Source of the DNA: Bacillus_I endophytica_A
Lineage (GTDB): Bacteria; Bacillota; Bacilli; Bacillales; Bacillaceae_H
Assembly: GCF_026790145.1 (NCBI RefSeq)
Contig: NZ_JALAMS010000028.1
Coordinates: 1 to 64,000 of the forward strand
Reading direction: 5' to 3'
DNA: 64,000 nt
Shown: positions 41,474-49,655 of the stretch, piece by piece
How positions within the stretch are numbered: the first letter of the stretch is position 1
Layout: each line of letters opens with the position of its first letter
Made by a program: the position numbers and the translations under genes
The notes under the pieces: generated by a model
What the model was told of the DNA's origin: nothing
Databases searched by the model: none
What the model saw: the letters and a program-made list of their open reading frames with translations, nothing else

Positions 41474-43390
41474 ATGGAAAGAGAGGCAGTTGTACAATCA
41501 GCACCACAACAGCCGATGAATGAGCGTCCATCTTTTCTAGTTTTACATGGAGAAATGACGGCTGCTATTGTAAGTGGAATCTTAATTGTGATCGGTTGGG
41601 TCTTGATGAATCAAGACTACAGTGAATTTGGTATTGGAAGTTTTATTTTAGCTTATGTAATTGGTGGATTTGCTAAAGCAAAAGAAGGAATTGAAGAAAC
41701 AATCAAGGAAAAAGAGCTGAACGTAGAAATGCTCATGCTCCTTGCTGCAATTGGATCAGCTATTATCGGTTATTGGCTTGAAGGAGCTCTTCTAATTTTC
41801 ATTTTTGCTTTAAGCGGAGCTCTTGAAACTTACACAATGAACAGAAGCGAACGAGAGCTAACCTCATTAATGGAACTTCAGCCAGAAGAAGCAACAGTTC
41901 TTTATGAAGGAAAAGAAAAAACAGTTTCTCTTCCTAACATAAAGAAAGGTGATATTCTTTTAATTAAACCAGGTGAGCGCGTACCACTTGACGGCACTAT
42001 TTTAAGTGGTCAAACGTCCATTGACCAAGCTGCCATTACAGGTGAAGCCGTTCCTGTTTTCAAAGAGATTGGTAGTGAAGTATATGCAGGAACTGTTAAT
42101 GTAAACGGAGCTGTTACAGTAGAAGTCACAAAGCCTGCCAAAGATACACTTTTCCAAAAAATTATTACACTTGTTCAGCAAGCCCAAAATGAAAAGTCTC
42201 CTTCACAGCTTTTTATTGAAAAATTTGAGTCTGTCTATGTGAAAGCAGTATTAATTATTGTAGCGCTTATGATGTTTTTACCTCATTTTCTTTTAGACTG
42301 GAGCTGGACAGAGACATTTTATCGCGCCATGATTTTGCTTGTTGTTGCATCTCCTTGTGCACTTGTAGCAGCTATTACACCTGCTTCCCTTTCCGCTATT
42401 TCCTACGGAGCTCGGCATGGAATTCTATTTAAAAGTGGTTTGCATCTCGAACGATTGGCTCATCTTGAAGCAATTGCCTTTGATAAAACAGGCACGCTCA
42501 CAAAAGGGACGCCAGCTGTCACAGACGTTGTAACAAGAGAAGACGTATCAGAAGAAGAGTTCCTTTACATAGTTGCTTCTATTGAGCGCTACTCACATCA
42601 CCCGCTTGCACAGTCAATTGTGCAACATGCTCAATCGAAGATAACAAAGGAGCTAAAACAGCCAGAACAACTTGAAGACGTGCCTGGATTTGGTGTCATC
42701 GGCTCTCTTAATAACCAAGAAATCAAAATTGGAAAAAGGGAATTTTTCGACGAAGAGGCTCATGCATTTCGTCCTAATCTTTTAGAAAGTTTTGCGACAG
42801 AAGGAAAAACAGTTGTGTATGCAAAAGATGCTCAAGGAATTATTGGAATGATTGCTTTAAAAGACATGGTTCGCCCAGAAGCAAAAGAGGCCATTTCTGT
42901 TTTAAACGAACTTGGTATTAAAACTGTTATGCTTACAGGTGACAGTGAAAAAACAGCCTCTGCTATTAGTAAAGAATGCTCTGTTGAAAACTATATCGCA
43001 GGCTGCTTACCAGAAGAAAAAGTAACACATGTAAAAGCTCTAAAACAAGAGCACGAAACTGTTGCAATGGTTGGAGACGGCATTAACGATGCCCCGGCTC
43101 TTGCTCATGCAAACATCGGAATTGCAATGGGAGAAGGAACAGATGTAGCGCTTGAAACAGCTGATATTGTTCTTATGAAAAATAACTTATCTAAAATTGC
43201 TCAAGCTGTTAAGTTGTCCAAAAAAATGAACGCTATCGTAAAACAAAATATCATCTTTTCGATCAGCATTATTGTACTGTTAATTTGCTCAAACTTTCTT
43301 CAATTTTTAGATCTTCCTCTTGGAGTAATCGGTCATGAAGGCAGTACAATTCTTGTTATCTTAAACGGATTACGCCTTCTTAAAAACTAA
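41474..43390 (+). CDS. zosA: ZosA-like heavy-metal P1B-type ATPase
   Basis: A metal-transporting P-type ATPase of 638 residues with the membrane motif ASPCALVAA, phosphorylation site DKTGTLTKG, the HP signature SHHPLAQSI and the hinge GDGINDAPALA. There is no N-terminal heavy-metal-binding domain, as in B. subtilis ZosA (YkvW), a zinc transporter that is PerR-regulated. The ATG at 41474 has GGGGG at seven nt; an ATG at 41468 is too near. The ligand metal (Zn, Cd or Co) is not certain; a CadA-type role cannot be excluded. Confidence 0.85.
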   Translation: MEREAVVQSAPQQPMNERPSFLVLHGEMTAAIVSGILIVIGWVLMNQDYSEFGIGSFILAYVIGGFAKAKEGIEETIKEKELNVEMLMLLAAIGSAIIGYWLEGALLIFIFALSGALETYTMNRSERELTSLMELQPEEATVLYEGKEKTVSLPNIKKGDILLIKPGERVPLDGTILSGQTSIDQAAITGEAVPVFKEIGSEVYAGTVNVNGAVTVEVTKPAKDTLFQKIITLVQQAQNEKSPSQLFIEKFESVYVKAVLIIVALMMFLPHFLLDWSWTETFYRAMILLVVASPCALVAAITPASLSAISYGARHGILFKSGLHLERLAHLEAIAFDKTGTLTKGTPAVTDVVTREDVSEEEFLYIVASIERYSHHPLAQSIVQHAQSKITKELKQPEQLEDVPGFGVIGSLNNQEIKIGKREFFDEEAHAFRPNLLESFATEGKTVVYAKDAQGIIGMIALKDMVRPEAKEAISVLNELGIKTVMLTGDSEKTASAISKECSVENYIAGCLPEEKVTHVKALKQEHETVAMVGDGINDAPALAHANIGIAMGEGTDVALETADIVLMKNNLSKIAQAVKLSKKMNAIVKQNIIFSISIIVLLICSNFLQFLDLPLGVIGHEGSTILVILNGLRLLKN

Positions 43391-43392
43391 AG

Positions 43393-43418
43393 AAAAAGCG
43401 CTCAGATGAGCGCTTTTT
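43393..43418 (+). terminator. terminator of the P-type ATPase gene
   Basis: Twelve-bp arms (43393-43404 and 43407-43418) directly after the stop codon, with a U-tract. Confidence 0.9.
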
Positions 43419-43421
43419 TAT

Positions 43422-43529
43422 TTAATGGTAGCCATTTTGACCATTTTGACTGCCGCTTGTTTTATGTTTTGGAGATTGTTTTGAATTTTGTTTATTATGG
43501 CTTCCGCCTTTTTTTGTATGCTTGCTCAT
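43422..43529 (-). CDS. short Gly/Asn/Lys-rich protein
   Basis: A 35-residue basic peptide (MSKHTKKGGSHNKQN, then SGSQNGQNGYH) with GGAGAGATAGAG before the ATG. Low complexity, rich in Gly, Ser, Asn, Gln and Lys, similar in style to small spore proteins. I do not recognise a family. The reading frame, ribosome site and position just after a terminator favour a real gene, but its length makes this uncertain. Confidence 0.55.
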   Translation of the reverse strand: MSKHTKKGGSHNKQNSKQSPKHKTSGSQNGQNGYH

Positions 43530-43604
43530 CTCTATCTCTCCTTTATAAGAACTTTCTCTTATAGTATAGGAAAGAGAGCATAGAACATTCATGAAGAACA
43601 TTGG

Positions 43605-44438
43605 TTAATCCTCTAGTTCTATCCTCTCCTGATAAATTCCGTTAACTTCTCCTCCAAGCACAAGAATGATACCTGATAAGTACAGCCAGATCATCAACAC
43701 GATGACACCTCCAAGACTTCCGTACATAGCACTATAATTACTAAAATTGTTCACATAGTACGAAAAAGCAAGCGAAGAAAAGGACCACCCTACTGTCGTG
43801 AAAATGGCCCCTGGTACTACTTGTGACAACCTTAGGCGTTTACTTGGAGCAAATAGGTATAAGAATGTAAAAACAATAAATAAAATGGCAATACTCACAA
43901 TCCATCTAAGCATATTCCAAACGTCTAAAAATTCTTCTGAAGCTCCAAAAGAAGAGAAAAAGTAAACGCCGATCGCTTTTCCGAATACAGGAAGAAGCAA
44001 TGCAATAACAATTACAAAAATCATTGCTATAGTAAGTAAGATAGCAATTGCTCTCGCTATAAGGAAAGAACGAGTTTCTTTTACATTATAGGCTCTGTTT
44101 AACGCTCGAATAATCGCGTTGATACCGTTAGAGGCAGACCAAACTGTCGCAATCGCCCCAAATGATAAGAGCGATGTATTTTGCTTACTCAATACGTTTT
44201 GAACGTTATGCTCAATTAAATAGAGTGATTCCTCAGGAGCAAATTGACGCACAAGAGCAAGCAAATCATCCCCTTGAAAAGGTAAAAAGGCAATAAGTGT
44301 GAACATGAAAATTAAAAATGGAAAAAGAGAGAGAAGCAGAAAATAAGCAAGTTCAGCAGATAAATTAAGCACTTCATCTCTATGAAACCGAAGAAACATC
44401 TCCTTGATAAATGGCTGATGTTTAACACTTTTTTTCAT
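43605..44438 (-). CDS. yfkH: YfkH, YihY/BrkB-family membrane protein
   Basis: A polytopic membrane protein of 277 residues with about six helices, in the YihY/virulence factor BrkB family (once called ribonuclease BN). LSLFPFLIFMFTLIAFLPF starts the first segments, and TVWSASNGINAIIRALNRAYN is the family signature. It is the last gene of the yfkJ-yfkI-yfkH set, the same order as B. subtilis. The function is unresolved; nuclease activity is not expected. Confidence 0.9.
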   Translation of the reverse strand: MKKSVKHQPFIKEMFLRFHRDEVLNLSAELAYFLLLSLFPFLIFMFTLIAFLPFQGDDLLALVRQFAPEESLYLIEHNVQNVLSKQNTSLLSFGAIATVWSASNGINAIIRALNRAYNVKETRSFLIARAIAILLTIAMIFVIVIALLLPVFGKAIGVYFFSSFGASEEFLDVWNMLRWIVSIAILFIVFTFLYLFAPSKRLRLSQVVPGAIFTTVGWSFSSLAFSYYVNNFSNYSAMYGSLGGVIVLMIWLYLSGIILVLGGEVNGIYQERIELED

Positions 44439-44461
44439 TTTTTCTCTCCTTCATTTTTGGC

Positions 44462-44803
44462 TCATTGTTTCGGTTCTTCGCCTCTCCATTTCTCAATAAC
44501 CTCTTTTGTATCATGAATAGCTTCTAACACAGGAGGAGTTGCTTCCTTTAGATCATCCCACTTATCATTTAAATATGAAACATCATCTGCAAGCTTATTG
44601 AAAAGATCTCTTGTGTCTTCATACACAATCTTCAACTCTTCTGAGACTTCACGAGGATTTTTAATTGCCCATGTTGTATAGCTTACGGCTTTTTTTCCTT
44701 TTTGAATCACATATTGGCGCGTCTCCCGATCAGCCATAGCTGCTCCTGCACCAATTAAAGCTCCAAGCGCCATTTTCGTTAACATTCTTCCTCCTATGCT
44801 CAT
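44462..44803 (-). CDS. yfkI: YfkI, small stress-cluster protein
   Basis: A 113-residue protein with one N-terminal hydrophobic segment (LTKMALGALIGAGAAMA) followed by a helical, charged domain (about 35-113). It resembles YtxH-like membrane-anchored helices; the order yfkJ, yfkI, yfkH is as in B. subtilis. Its first codon shares a nucleotide with the yfkJ stop, so translation is coupled. The function is unknown. Confidence 0.82.
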   Translation of the reverse strand: MSIGGRMLTKMALGALIGAGAAMADRETRQYVIQKGKKAVSYTTWAIKNPREVSEELKIVYEDTRDLFNKLADDVSYLNDKWDDLKEATPPVLEAIHDTKEVIEKWRGEEPKQ

Positions 44804-45285
44804 TACACTTCCTCCTTTTTCAAATCTTTCAAAATAATCTCATCTAGTAGACGTGCACAACCTTCTTTTACAAGATCATATACTTCCTCAAAGTTTCCAG
44901 TAAAATACGGATCAGGAACATCATCAACTTTTCCTTGTGGTACAAAGTCCAATAAACGTCCAATATATCCTGTTTTATTGTATTGAGCTAGACGATGTAG
45001 ATTCCCTATATTCTCTGCATCCATCCCAATAATATAATCAAAGTTCCCTAAGTCCTCTTCTTTCACTTGACGAGCTTTAATCCCTTCACTGCTTATGCTG
45101 TTTTGTTTTAAGATATGAAGAGTTCCTTCATGCGGAGATTTCCCAATATGATAATTACCTGTCCCAGCTGAGTCTATTTCTATGATATGTTGCAAATTCT
45201 TTTTTTTGACTAAATCTCGAAAAACTGCTTCCGCCATTGGGGAACGGCAAATGTTCCCTAAACACACGAACAATACACGAATCAT
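44803..45285 (-). CDS. yfkJ: YfkJ, low-molecular-weight protein tyrosine phosphatase
   Basis: A 160-residue cytoplasmic phosphatase. The CX5R loop is Cys8-LGNIC-Arg14-Ser15 near the N terminus and the general acid Asp is in DDVPDPYFTG, both intact. B. subtilis YfkJ has tyrosine phosphatase activity and belongs to the stress response. I start it at the ATG at 45285, six nt after GGAGG; a TTG one codon upstream (45288) is too close. It is first of the yfkJIH set. Confidence 0.9.
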   Translation of the reverse strand: MIRVLFVCLGNICRSPMAEAVFRDLVKKKNLQHIIEIDSAGTGNYHIGKSPHEGTLHILKQNSISSEGIKARQVKEEDLGNFDYIIGMDAENIGNLHRLAQYNKTGYIGRLLDFVPQGKVDDVPDPYFTGNFEEVYDLVKEGCARLLDEIILKDLKKEEV

Positions 45286-45451
45286 CAAACTCCTCCTTTT
45301 TGTTAACTTGACTCTATAATCCCATAGAATGTCTATGTTCTACAATATTTAACCCTTCTTCTTCTCTCCTAGAAATTCAATCCTTGCTTCTTTTCTGTTC
45401 TCTTTCCATGTTACAATAAACAAAAGCTTTTAATACGAAAGGATGACAGGC

Positions 45452-45673
45452 GTGAATTTGCAAGAGAAATCAGCAGAGAATATTAAGTATATGGTTGAAA
45501 AAATCAGCCAGAAGTTAAACATTATGAATATGGGTGTTATGAAACCAGAGCAGTTTGATGAAGAATCTTATGAAGAACTTCGTGAAATTTATGAGATGGT
45601 AGAAGCCAAGCGTCAGTTTAGTCCAAGTGAAATGCAAGCCATTGCTACAGAGCTTGGTACATTACGCAAATAA
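45452..45673 (+). CDS. yfkK: YfkK, UPF0435 family protein
   Basis: A 73-residue helical protein of the UPF0435 (YfkK) family. The block YMVEKISQKLNIMNMGVMKPEQFDEESYEELREIYEMV is family-typical in length and charge. I start it at the GTG at 45452, seven nt behind AAAGGATG; the ATG at 45443 lies inside that ribosome site. Divergent from yfkJ and convergent with the CAP-domain gene. Function unknown. Confidence 0.85.
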   Translation: MNLQEKSAENIKYMVEKISQKLNIMNMGVMKPEQFDEESYEELREIYEMVEAKRQFSPSEMQAIATELGTLRK

Positions 45674-45681
45674 GTAAAACA

Positions 45682-45720
45682 AAAAAACCTCTTACGCCTA
45701 GTATGCGTAAGAGGTTTTTT
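45682..45720. terminator. bidirectional terminator, yfkK/CAP gene
   Basis: Perfect arms (45682-45697 and 45705-45720) with a 7-nt loop and U-tracts both ways. Confidence 0.9.
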
Positions 45721-45729
45721 GTTCTATAC

Positions 45730-46377
45730 TTATTTTCCGATAAACATTTGTGTCCAATATGTTGAATTACCATCTTCTACATAACCAACACCCATATGAG
45801 TAAAGCTAGGATTTAGAATGTTTTTGCGGTGTCCATCACTGTTCATCCAAGCATTCATTACTTCTTCTGGTGTTTGTTGGCCTTTAGCAATGTTTTCTCC
45901 AGCTGATTTATATTCGATACCAAATTGCTTCATCATATCAAATGGTGAACCATATGTTGGAGAAGTATGATCAAAATATCCTTTTGCTTTCATATCTTCT
46001 GACTTTTTAGTTGCAACATCGCTTAGTTCTTTATCTAATGTTACAGGTTTAAGGCCCTGCTTCTCTCTCTCTTTATTTACAAGCTGAACAACTTGTTCTG
46101 CATATTGACTAGAATCAGATGATTCTGCTTGATTTTCTGCAGCATTTGTTTGTTTCTCTGTTGGTGCTGCTGTTTTTGTTTGTTTCTCTGTTGTTGGTGC
46201 TGCTGTTTTTGTCACATCACCACTATTTACTGTACTGCCATCACAAGGTACTGTATAGCTGTACGTATGTTCTTTCATTTGTGAGTTTTGCACAGATGCT
46301 GCATCAGCCTGCCCTGTTGCACCGACAATTCCTAGTGACATCACACCTGCGACTGTTAATACACGAAGTTTCTTCAT
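45730..46377 (-). CDS. CAP-domain secreted protein (YkwD-like)
   Basis: A 215-residue exported protein: signal peptide (about 1-27, ending QADA), a low-complexity Thr/Lys/Pro linker with near-repeats of KTAAPTEKQT (about 57-85), then a CAP/SCP domain with ENIAKGQ, TPEEVMNAWMNSDGHRKNIL and HMGVGYV. Related to B. subtilis YkwD and other extracellular CAP proteins, which may bind cell-wall components. I start it at the ATG at 46377 (GGAGG, 9 nt); the frame extends to 46428. It is inserted between yfkK and yfkM relative to B. subtilis. Confidence 0.88.
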   Translation of the reverse strand: MKKLRVLTVAGVMSLGIVGATGQADAASVQNSQMKEHTYSYTVPCDGSTVNSGDVTKTAAPTTEKQTKTAAPTEKQTNAAENQAESSDSSQYAEQVVQLVNKEREKQGLKPVTLDKELSDVATKKSEDMKAKGYFDHTSPTYGSPFDMMKQFGIEYKSAGENIAKGQQTPEEVMNAWMNSDGHRKNILNPSFTHMGVGYVEDGNSTYWTQMFIGK

Positions 46378-46483
46378 AAAATAATACCTCCTATATTTTT
46401 TGACCCCCTCACGTTCTTCATTGTGCAAAAAAACTAGTAAACTATCAACCTTTATAAGCTACCAATACTTTCTAGAAAAATAC

Positions 46484-46529
46484 AAAAAAGAGCTAACCCC
46501 CTTGATATAGAAAGGGTATAGCTCTTTTT
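46484..46529 (-). terminator. terminator of yfkM
   Basis: An imperfect long stem: 46484-46495 pairs with 46519-46529, plus an inner G+C-rich pairing. It ends in U on the reverse strand, 87 nt past the yfkM stop. Confidence 0.75.
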
Positions 46530-46615
46530 CCAGTTCATCATGCTAATTTATTCCTTTTATAAGCTTTCTATAATGAAAAAGTTTTTTCAGCGTAAGAAAA
46601 CCTCAATAAATTATA

Positions 46616-47131
46616 TCAGGATAATATTTTTAATGATTTCCTTGTAAATGCCGGGATATCATCAGGTGTTCTGCTTGTTACAAGTTGGTTTTGACAAACG
46701 ACAACTTCTTTGTCTTGGAATGATGCCCCTGCATTTTCAAGGTCTACTTGAATAGATTTGAATCCTGTTACGCCACGGTCTTTTAACGTTTTTGCTGTAA
46801 TTAATAGCTGTGGACCATGACAGATTGCTAGAACAGGTTTTTCATCATCCATAAATGATTTTGCAAAAGCTACGAAACGGTCGTCTGCTCTCAACATATC
46901 TGGTGAGAAACCACCAGGGATGAATAAAGCATCGTATTGAGATGGATCTGCATCCTCAATACTTTGATCAATTGTCACTGTTGCCTCTCCTTGCTTTCCT
47001 TTTACATCTTTGCCTTTTTCAGCACCGATTACTGTTAATTCATGTCCTTCTTCTTTAAATGATTTAGCTGGATCTGTGTACTCTACATCTTCGAAATAAT
47101 CTGTTAGTACTACTGCAATTTTTTTACCCAT
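46616..47131 (-). CDS. yfkM: YfkM, DJ-1/PfpI-family stress protein
   Basis: A 171-residue DJ-1/PfpI-fold protein (general stress protein 18). The nucleophile elbow AICHGPQLL carries the reactive cysteine. The family includes proteases, deglycases and chaperones; the activity here is unknown. YFEDVEYTDP near the N terminus contains the usual acidic residue that activates the cysteine. A sigma-B promoter is present upstream (47177-47201). Confidence 0.93.
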   Translation of the reverse strand: MGKKIAVVLTDYFEDVEYTDPAKSFKEEGHELTVIGAEKGKDVKGKQGEATVTIDQSIEDADPSQYDALFIPGGFSPDMLRADDRFVAFAKSFMDDEKPVLAICHGPQLLITAKTLKDRGVTGFKSIQVDLENAGASFQDKEVVVCQNQLVTSRTPDDIPAFTRKSLKILS

Positions 47132-47176
47132 AATAACTTCACTCCTAAATAAAATTGTTTTATGTCTATAATTAAT

Positions 47177-47201
47177 CTACCCGCTAAGATTTCAATTAAA
47201 C
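47177..47201 (-). promoter_or_regulatory. yfkM promoter (sigma-B)
   Basis: The reverse strand has GTTTAA (47196-47201), 13 nt, then GGGTAG (47177-47182). This is near-consensus for sigma-B (GTTTAA / GGGTAT). The B. subtilis gene is a general stress gene. Confidence 0.75.
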
Positions 47202-47231
47202 GTGCCGTTTTATTCAACTCTCTCAATTTAA

Positions 47232-47260
47232 AAAACCAGCTCACATTGTGAGCTGGTTTT
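47232..47260 (-). terminator. terminator of hmp
   Basis: Perfect 13-bp arms (47232-47244 and 47248-47260) with a 3-nt loop and U-run on the reverse strand. Confidence 0.9.
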
Positions 47261-47270
47261 CATTTTTCTT

Positions 47271-48473
47271 TTATAAGACTGCTTGCTCTTGTTCAACATC
47301 GAGCATAAGTTTTGGACCGAAAAATTCATAATGGATACAATCTGCTGGTACGCCGTTTTTATACAAAGCATCTACAACTTGTTCCATAAATCCCTTTGGT
47401 CCACAAACATAATAGTGAGCATTTGGTTGTATGAGGTTATGGTTGATCCATTCTTCATTAATTCTTCCATTAAAATAATGTTCCCCACACGCTTCAGTTG
47501 GTTTGGAATAGAAATTATAGGCTTTAAACGAATGTTTATCCATAATCTCTTGTACATGATCATAGAAAGGATGTAAGTTTCGATTACATGAGCTTTGAAC
47601 AAACGTCATATTTCCACTATACTTTTGGTCTACCAACGTTTCAAGCATACTCATTAGCGGTGTTACACCTACGCCACCACCAAGAAAAACAAGCGGCTCC
47701 CCATGATGCTCTTGTAAAGCAAATTCACCCGCTGGTACACTAATTTGAAGAAGGTCTCCAACCTGCACATCTTCATGAAGGTAGCATGATACTTTTCCTT
47801 CTTTCTTTACAGAAATGCGTAAGTACTGCTTGTTCGGAATGGATGAAACACTATATTGTCTTACATGTGTGTATTCTTCATTTGGAATATGTGCTTCAAT
47901 ACTGATGTACTGACCAGGTAAAAAAGCAGGAAGGGACTTCCCATCTTCTTTTTCTAGATAAAAGGATGTAACAAGCTCACTTTCTTTTTCTTTACGAACA
48001 ACTTTAAATGGAGCAAATCCTTTCCATCCTTCTCCTTTTTCAGCTTCTTCGTACATTGTGTTTTCAACATCAATAAATGCTTTAGCAATTACACCATAAG
48101 CTTGTTCCCATGCTTGTAGTACTTCATCTGTTGCAGCGTCTCCAAGTACTTCTTTAATAGCTTTTAACAAGTACTCCCCAACGATTGGATAATGCTCTTT
48201 CTGTACACCAACACTGCGATGTTTATGAGCAATTTGGACAACAGCACCTGTAATATTTTCTAATTTGTCAATATTAACGGCAGCAGCATATACAGCTGTT
48301 GCTAAAGACCGAGGCTGCTCACCTGTCTTTTGGTTTGTATGATTAAATACGTTCAGCAATTGTGGATAGTCTTCAAAAAGACGCTTGTAAAAACATTTTG
48401 TAATCTCTTCTCCTCTTTCAGCAAGAATAGGAGCTGTACTTTTTATAATTTTAATAACAGATTCATTTAACAT
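47271..48473 (-). CDS. hmp: Hmp, flavohemoglobin (nitric oxide dioxygenase)
   Basis: Hmp oxidises nitric oxide to nitrate using O2 and NAD(P)H. Its 400 residues comprise a globin domain (1-145, with Tyr29, Gln53 and the proximal His85) joined to a FAD domain (RQYSVSS and GKVSCYLHE motifs) and an NAD domain (FLGGGVGVTPLMSML). It ends in the usual YYVCGPKGFMEQV and HYEFFGP. It is divergent from nsrR, with a candidate NsrR operator (48541-48557) between the two. It is the detoxifying partner of the nitric oxide synthase gene 9 kb away. Confidence 0.96.
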   Translation of the reverse strand: MLNESVIKIIKSTAPILAERGEEITKCFYKRLFEDYPQLLNVFNHTNQKTGEQPRSLATAVYAAAVNIDKLENITGAVVQIAHKHRSVGVQKEHYPIVGEYLLKAIKEVLGDAATDEVLQAWEQAYGVIAKAFIDVENTMYEEAEKGEGWKGFAPFKVVRKEKESELVTSFYLEKEDGKSLPAFLPGQYISIEAHIPNEEYTHVRQYSVSSIPNKQYLRISVKKEGKVSCYLHEDVQVGDLLQISVPAGEFALQEHHGEPLVFLGGGVGVTPLMSMLETLVDQKYSGNMTFVQSSCNRNLHPFYDHVQEIMDKHSFKAYNFYSKPTEACGEHYFNGRINEEWINHNLIQPNAHYYVCGPKGFMEQVVDALYKNGVPADCIHYEFFGPKLMLDVEQEQAVL

Positions 48474-48540
48474 TATTCATCACACCTTCAGTGGGATTTT
48501 TTAACTTCAGATTGATTGTACATCGAAATAGTCTAAAAAG

Positions 48541-48557
48541 ATATATATAAAATACAT
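48541..48557. promoter_or_regulatory. candidate NsrR operator
   Basis: A palindrome-like A/T-rich stretch (ATATATATAAAATACAT, read on the reverse strand as ATGTATTTTATATATAT) in the intergenic region of hmp and nsrR. It resembles the A/T-rich Bacillus NsrR target at hmp. Inferred by motif and position only. Confidence 0.45.
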
Positions 48558-48639
48558 CTTTAAAATATTTGTCACATTTAGCTTTAAAAATTAAACATGC
48601 TATTATAGTAGATAAGAATAAAAGGAAAGAGGCTGTTCC

Positions 48640-49089
48640 ATGAGATTAACACAGTATACGGATTATTCTTTGCGCGTTCTCATTTATTTAGGGTTGCGTG
48701 ATCAACATAAACTAAGCAACATTAAGGAAATTGCAGAGTCTTATAACATCTCCAAAAATCATCTAATGAAGGTGACTCATCAGCTCGGACAAATGGGTTT
48801 GATTAAAACTGTTCGAGGACGAAATGGGGGCATCGCTCTTAACAAAGCTCCGCAAGATATTAATATTGGAGACGTTGTAGCTCAAACAGAAGAAGATTTT
48901 CAAATTGTTGAATGCTTCCAGCAAAATAGCTGCTGTGCAATCTCCTCTGCCTGCAAGTTAAAAGGTGTTTTAAGGGAAGCGCTAAAAGCTTTTTTAGCTG
49001 TTCTCAAGCAGTATACATTAGAAGATTTAATTCAAAACGAAGCAGAACTTTACTTTTTACTTCAAACAGAAAAGACAACGAAAAAATAA
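48640..49089 (+). CDS. nsrR: NsrR, nitric-oxide-sensing Rrf2-family repressor
   Basis: A 149-residue Rrf2-type repressor: N-terminal winged helix (LTQYTDYSLRVLIYLG, KNHLMKVTHQLGQMGLIKTVRGRNGG) and an iron-sulfur ligand cluster with Cys92, Cys98/99 and Cys105. Nitric oxide destroys the cluster and relieves repression of hmp. B. subtilis NsrR (YhdE) has three such cysteines. AAAGAGG lies ahead of the ATG. It is divergent from hmp, the classic arrangement. Confidence 0.92.
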   Translation: MRLTQYTDYSLRVLIYLGLRDQHKLSNIKEIAESYNISKNHLMKVTHQLGQMGLIKTVRGRNGGIALNKAPQDINIGDVVAQTEEDFQIVECFQQNSCCAISSACKLKGVLREALKAFLAVLKQYTLEDLIQNEAELYFLLQTEKTTKK

Positions 49090-49101
49090 GTTGTCTTTTT
49101 T
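49070..49101 (+). terminator. terminator of nsrR
   Basis: Perfect 10-bp arms (49070-49079 and 49090-49099) with a U-tract, overlapping the stop codon. Confidence 0.85.
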
Positions 49102-49241
49102 ATACATATAAATTATTTAAATATTGAGAATTTTACCTCCGTATAATACAATAAGATTAAAGCTTGTCTCTTATTATGAGGTTTGTTTACTCTAAAAGTA
49201 AATTTCGCCCGTAATATCCGCAGCGAGCAGGAGGAACTTTT

Positions 49242-49553
49242 GTGTTCAAAAACGATACTGTTTATATTATTGGAGATGCGAAAACATCTTCAAATAATCC
49301 GATTACGCAAAAATATAATGCTTTTTTTATCGCGCTTGTTGTAGAGCGCTCAACAGGGATGATTATAGATGCAGACTGTTCAGCTACTATTCCTCTTACG
49401 TCAGCATTTGTTAAGTCCATTCTCATTTATAAAAACATTCAAGATTATGAAGAACTATGTGCTGAAATTCAAAATCGTTATTTCGGATCTTCCCAAAAAG
49501 CATTAACAATAGCGCTTAAAAATGCGCTCATTAAATATAATAGTTTAAAATAA
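49242..49553 (+). CDS. DUF3870 domain protein
   Basis: A 103-residue DUF3870 protein that I recognise from its opening (TVYIIGDAKTSSNNPITQKYNAFFIALVVE) and DADCSATIPLTSAFVKSI. The Cys in that block is conserved in the family as far as I remember. It starts with GTG at 49242, eight nt after AGGAGGA. It is first in a set with a DUF819 transporter, the ykfB-like epimerase and an NlpC/P60 hydrolase, separated from them by a terminator-like hairpin. No function is known; a role tied to amino-acid or peptide metabolism is likely by context. Confidence 0.85.
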   Translation: MFKNDTVYIIGDAKTSSNNPITQKYNAFFIALVVERSTGMIIDADCSATIPLTSAFVKSILIYKNIQDYEELCAEIQNRYFGSSQKALTIALKNALIKYNSLK

Positions 49554-49584
49554 TTAGTGCTGCTTGATCTGTTTCACGCAGATG

Positions 49585-49630
49585 AAATCCAGCCTTTAGA
49601 GGACGCTTTCTTCTAAGGGCTGGATTTTTT
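49585..49630 (+). terminator. terminator/attenuator after the DUF3870 gene
   Basis: A long stem (49585-49594 with 49618-49627) plus inner TTAGA/TCTAA pairing and six U after it. It stands 25 nt before the ribosome site of the DUF819 gene. Confidence 0.8.
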
Positions 49631-49655
49631 CATTTTATTTTAAGGAGGAGCTTTT

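Noticed and set aside
46119..46379. Forward frame antisense to the CAP-domain gene, rich in Leu
   Set aside because: The leucine-rich protein comes from reading the reverse complement of the repeated Thr/Lys/Gln linker.
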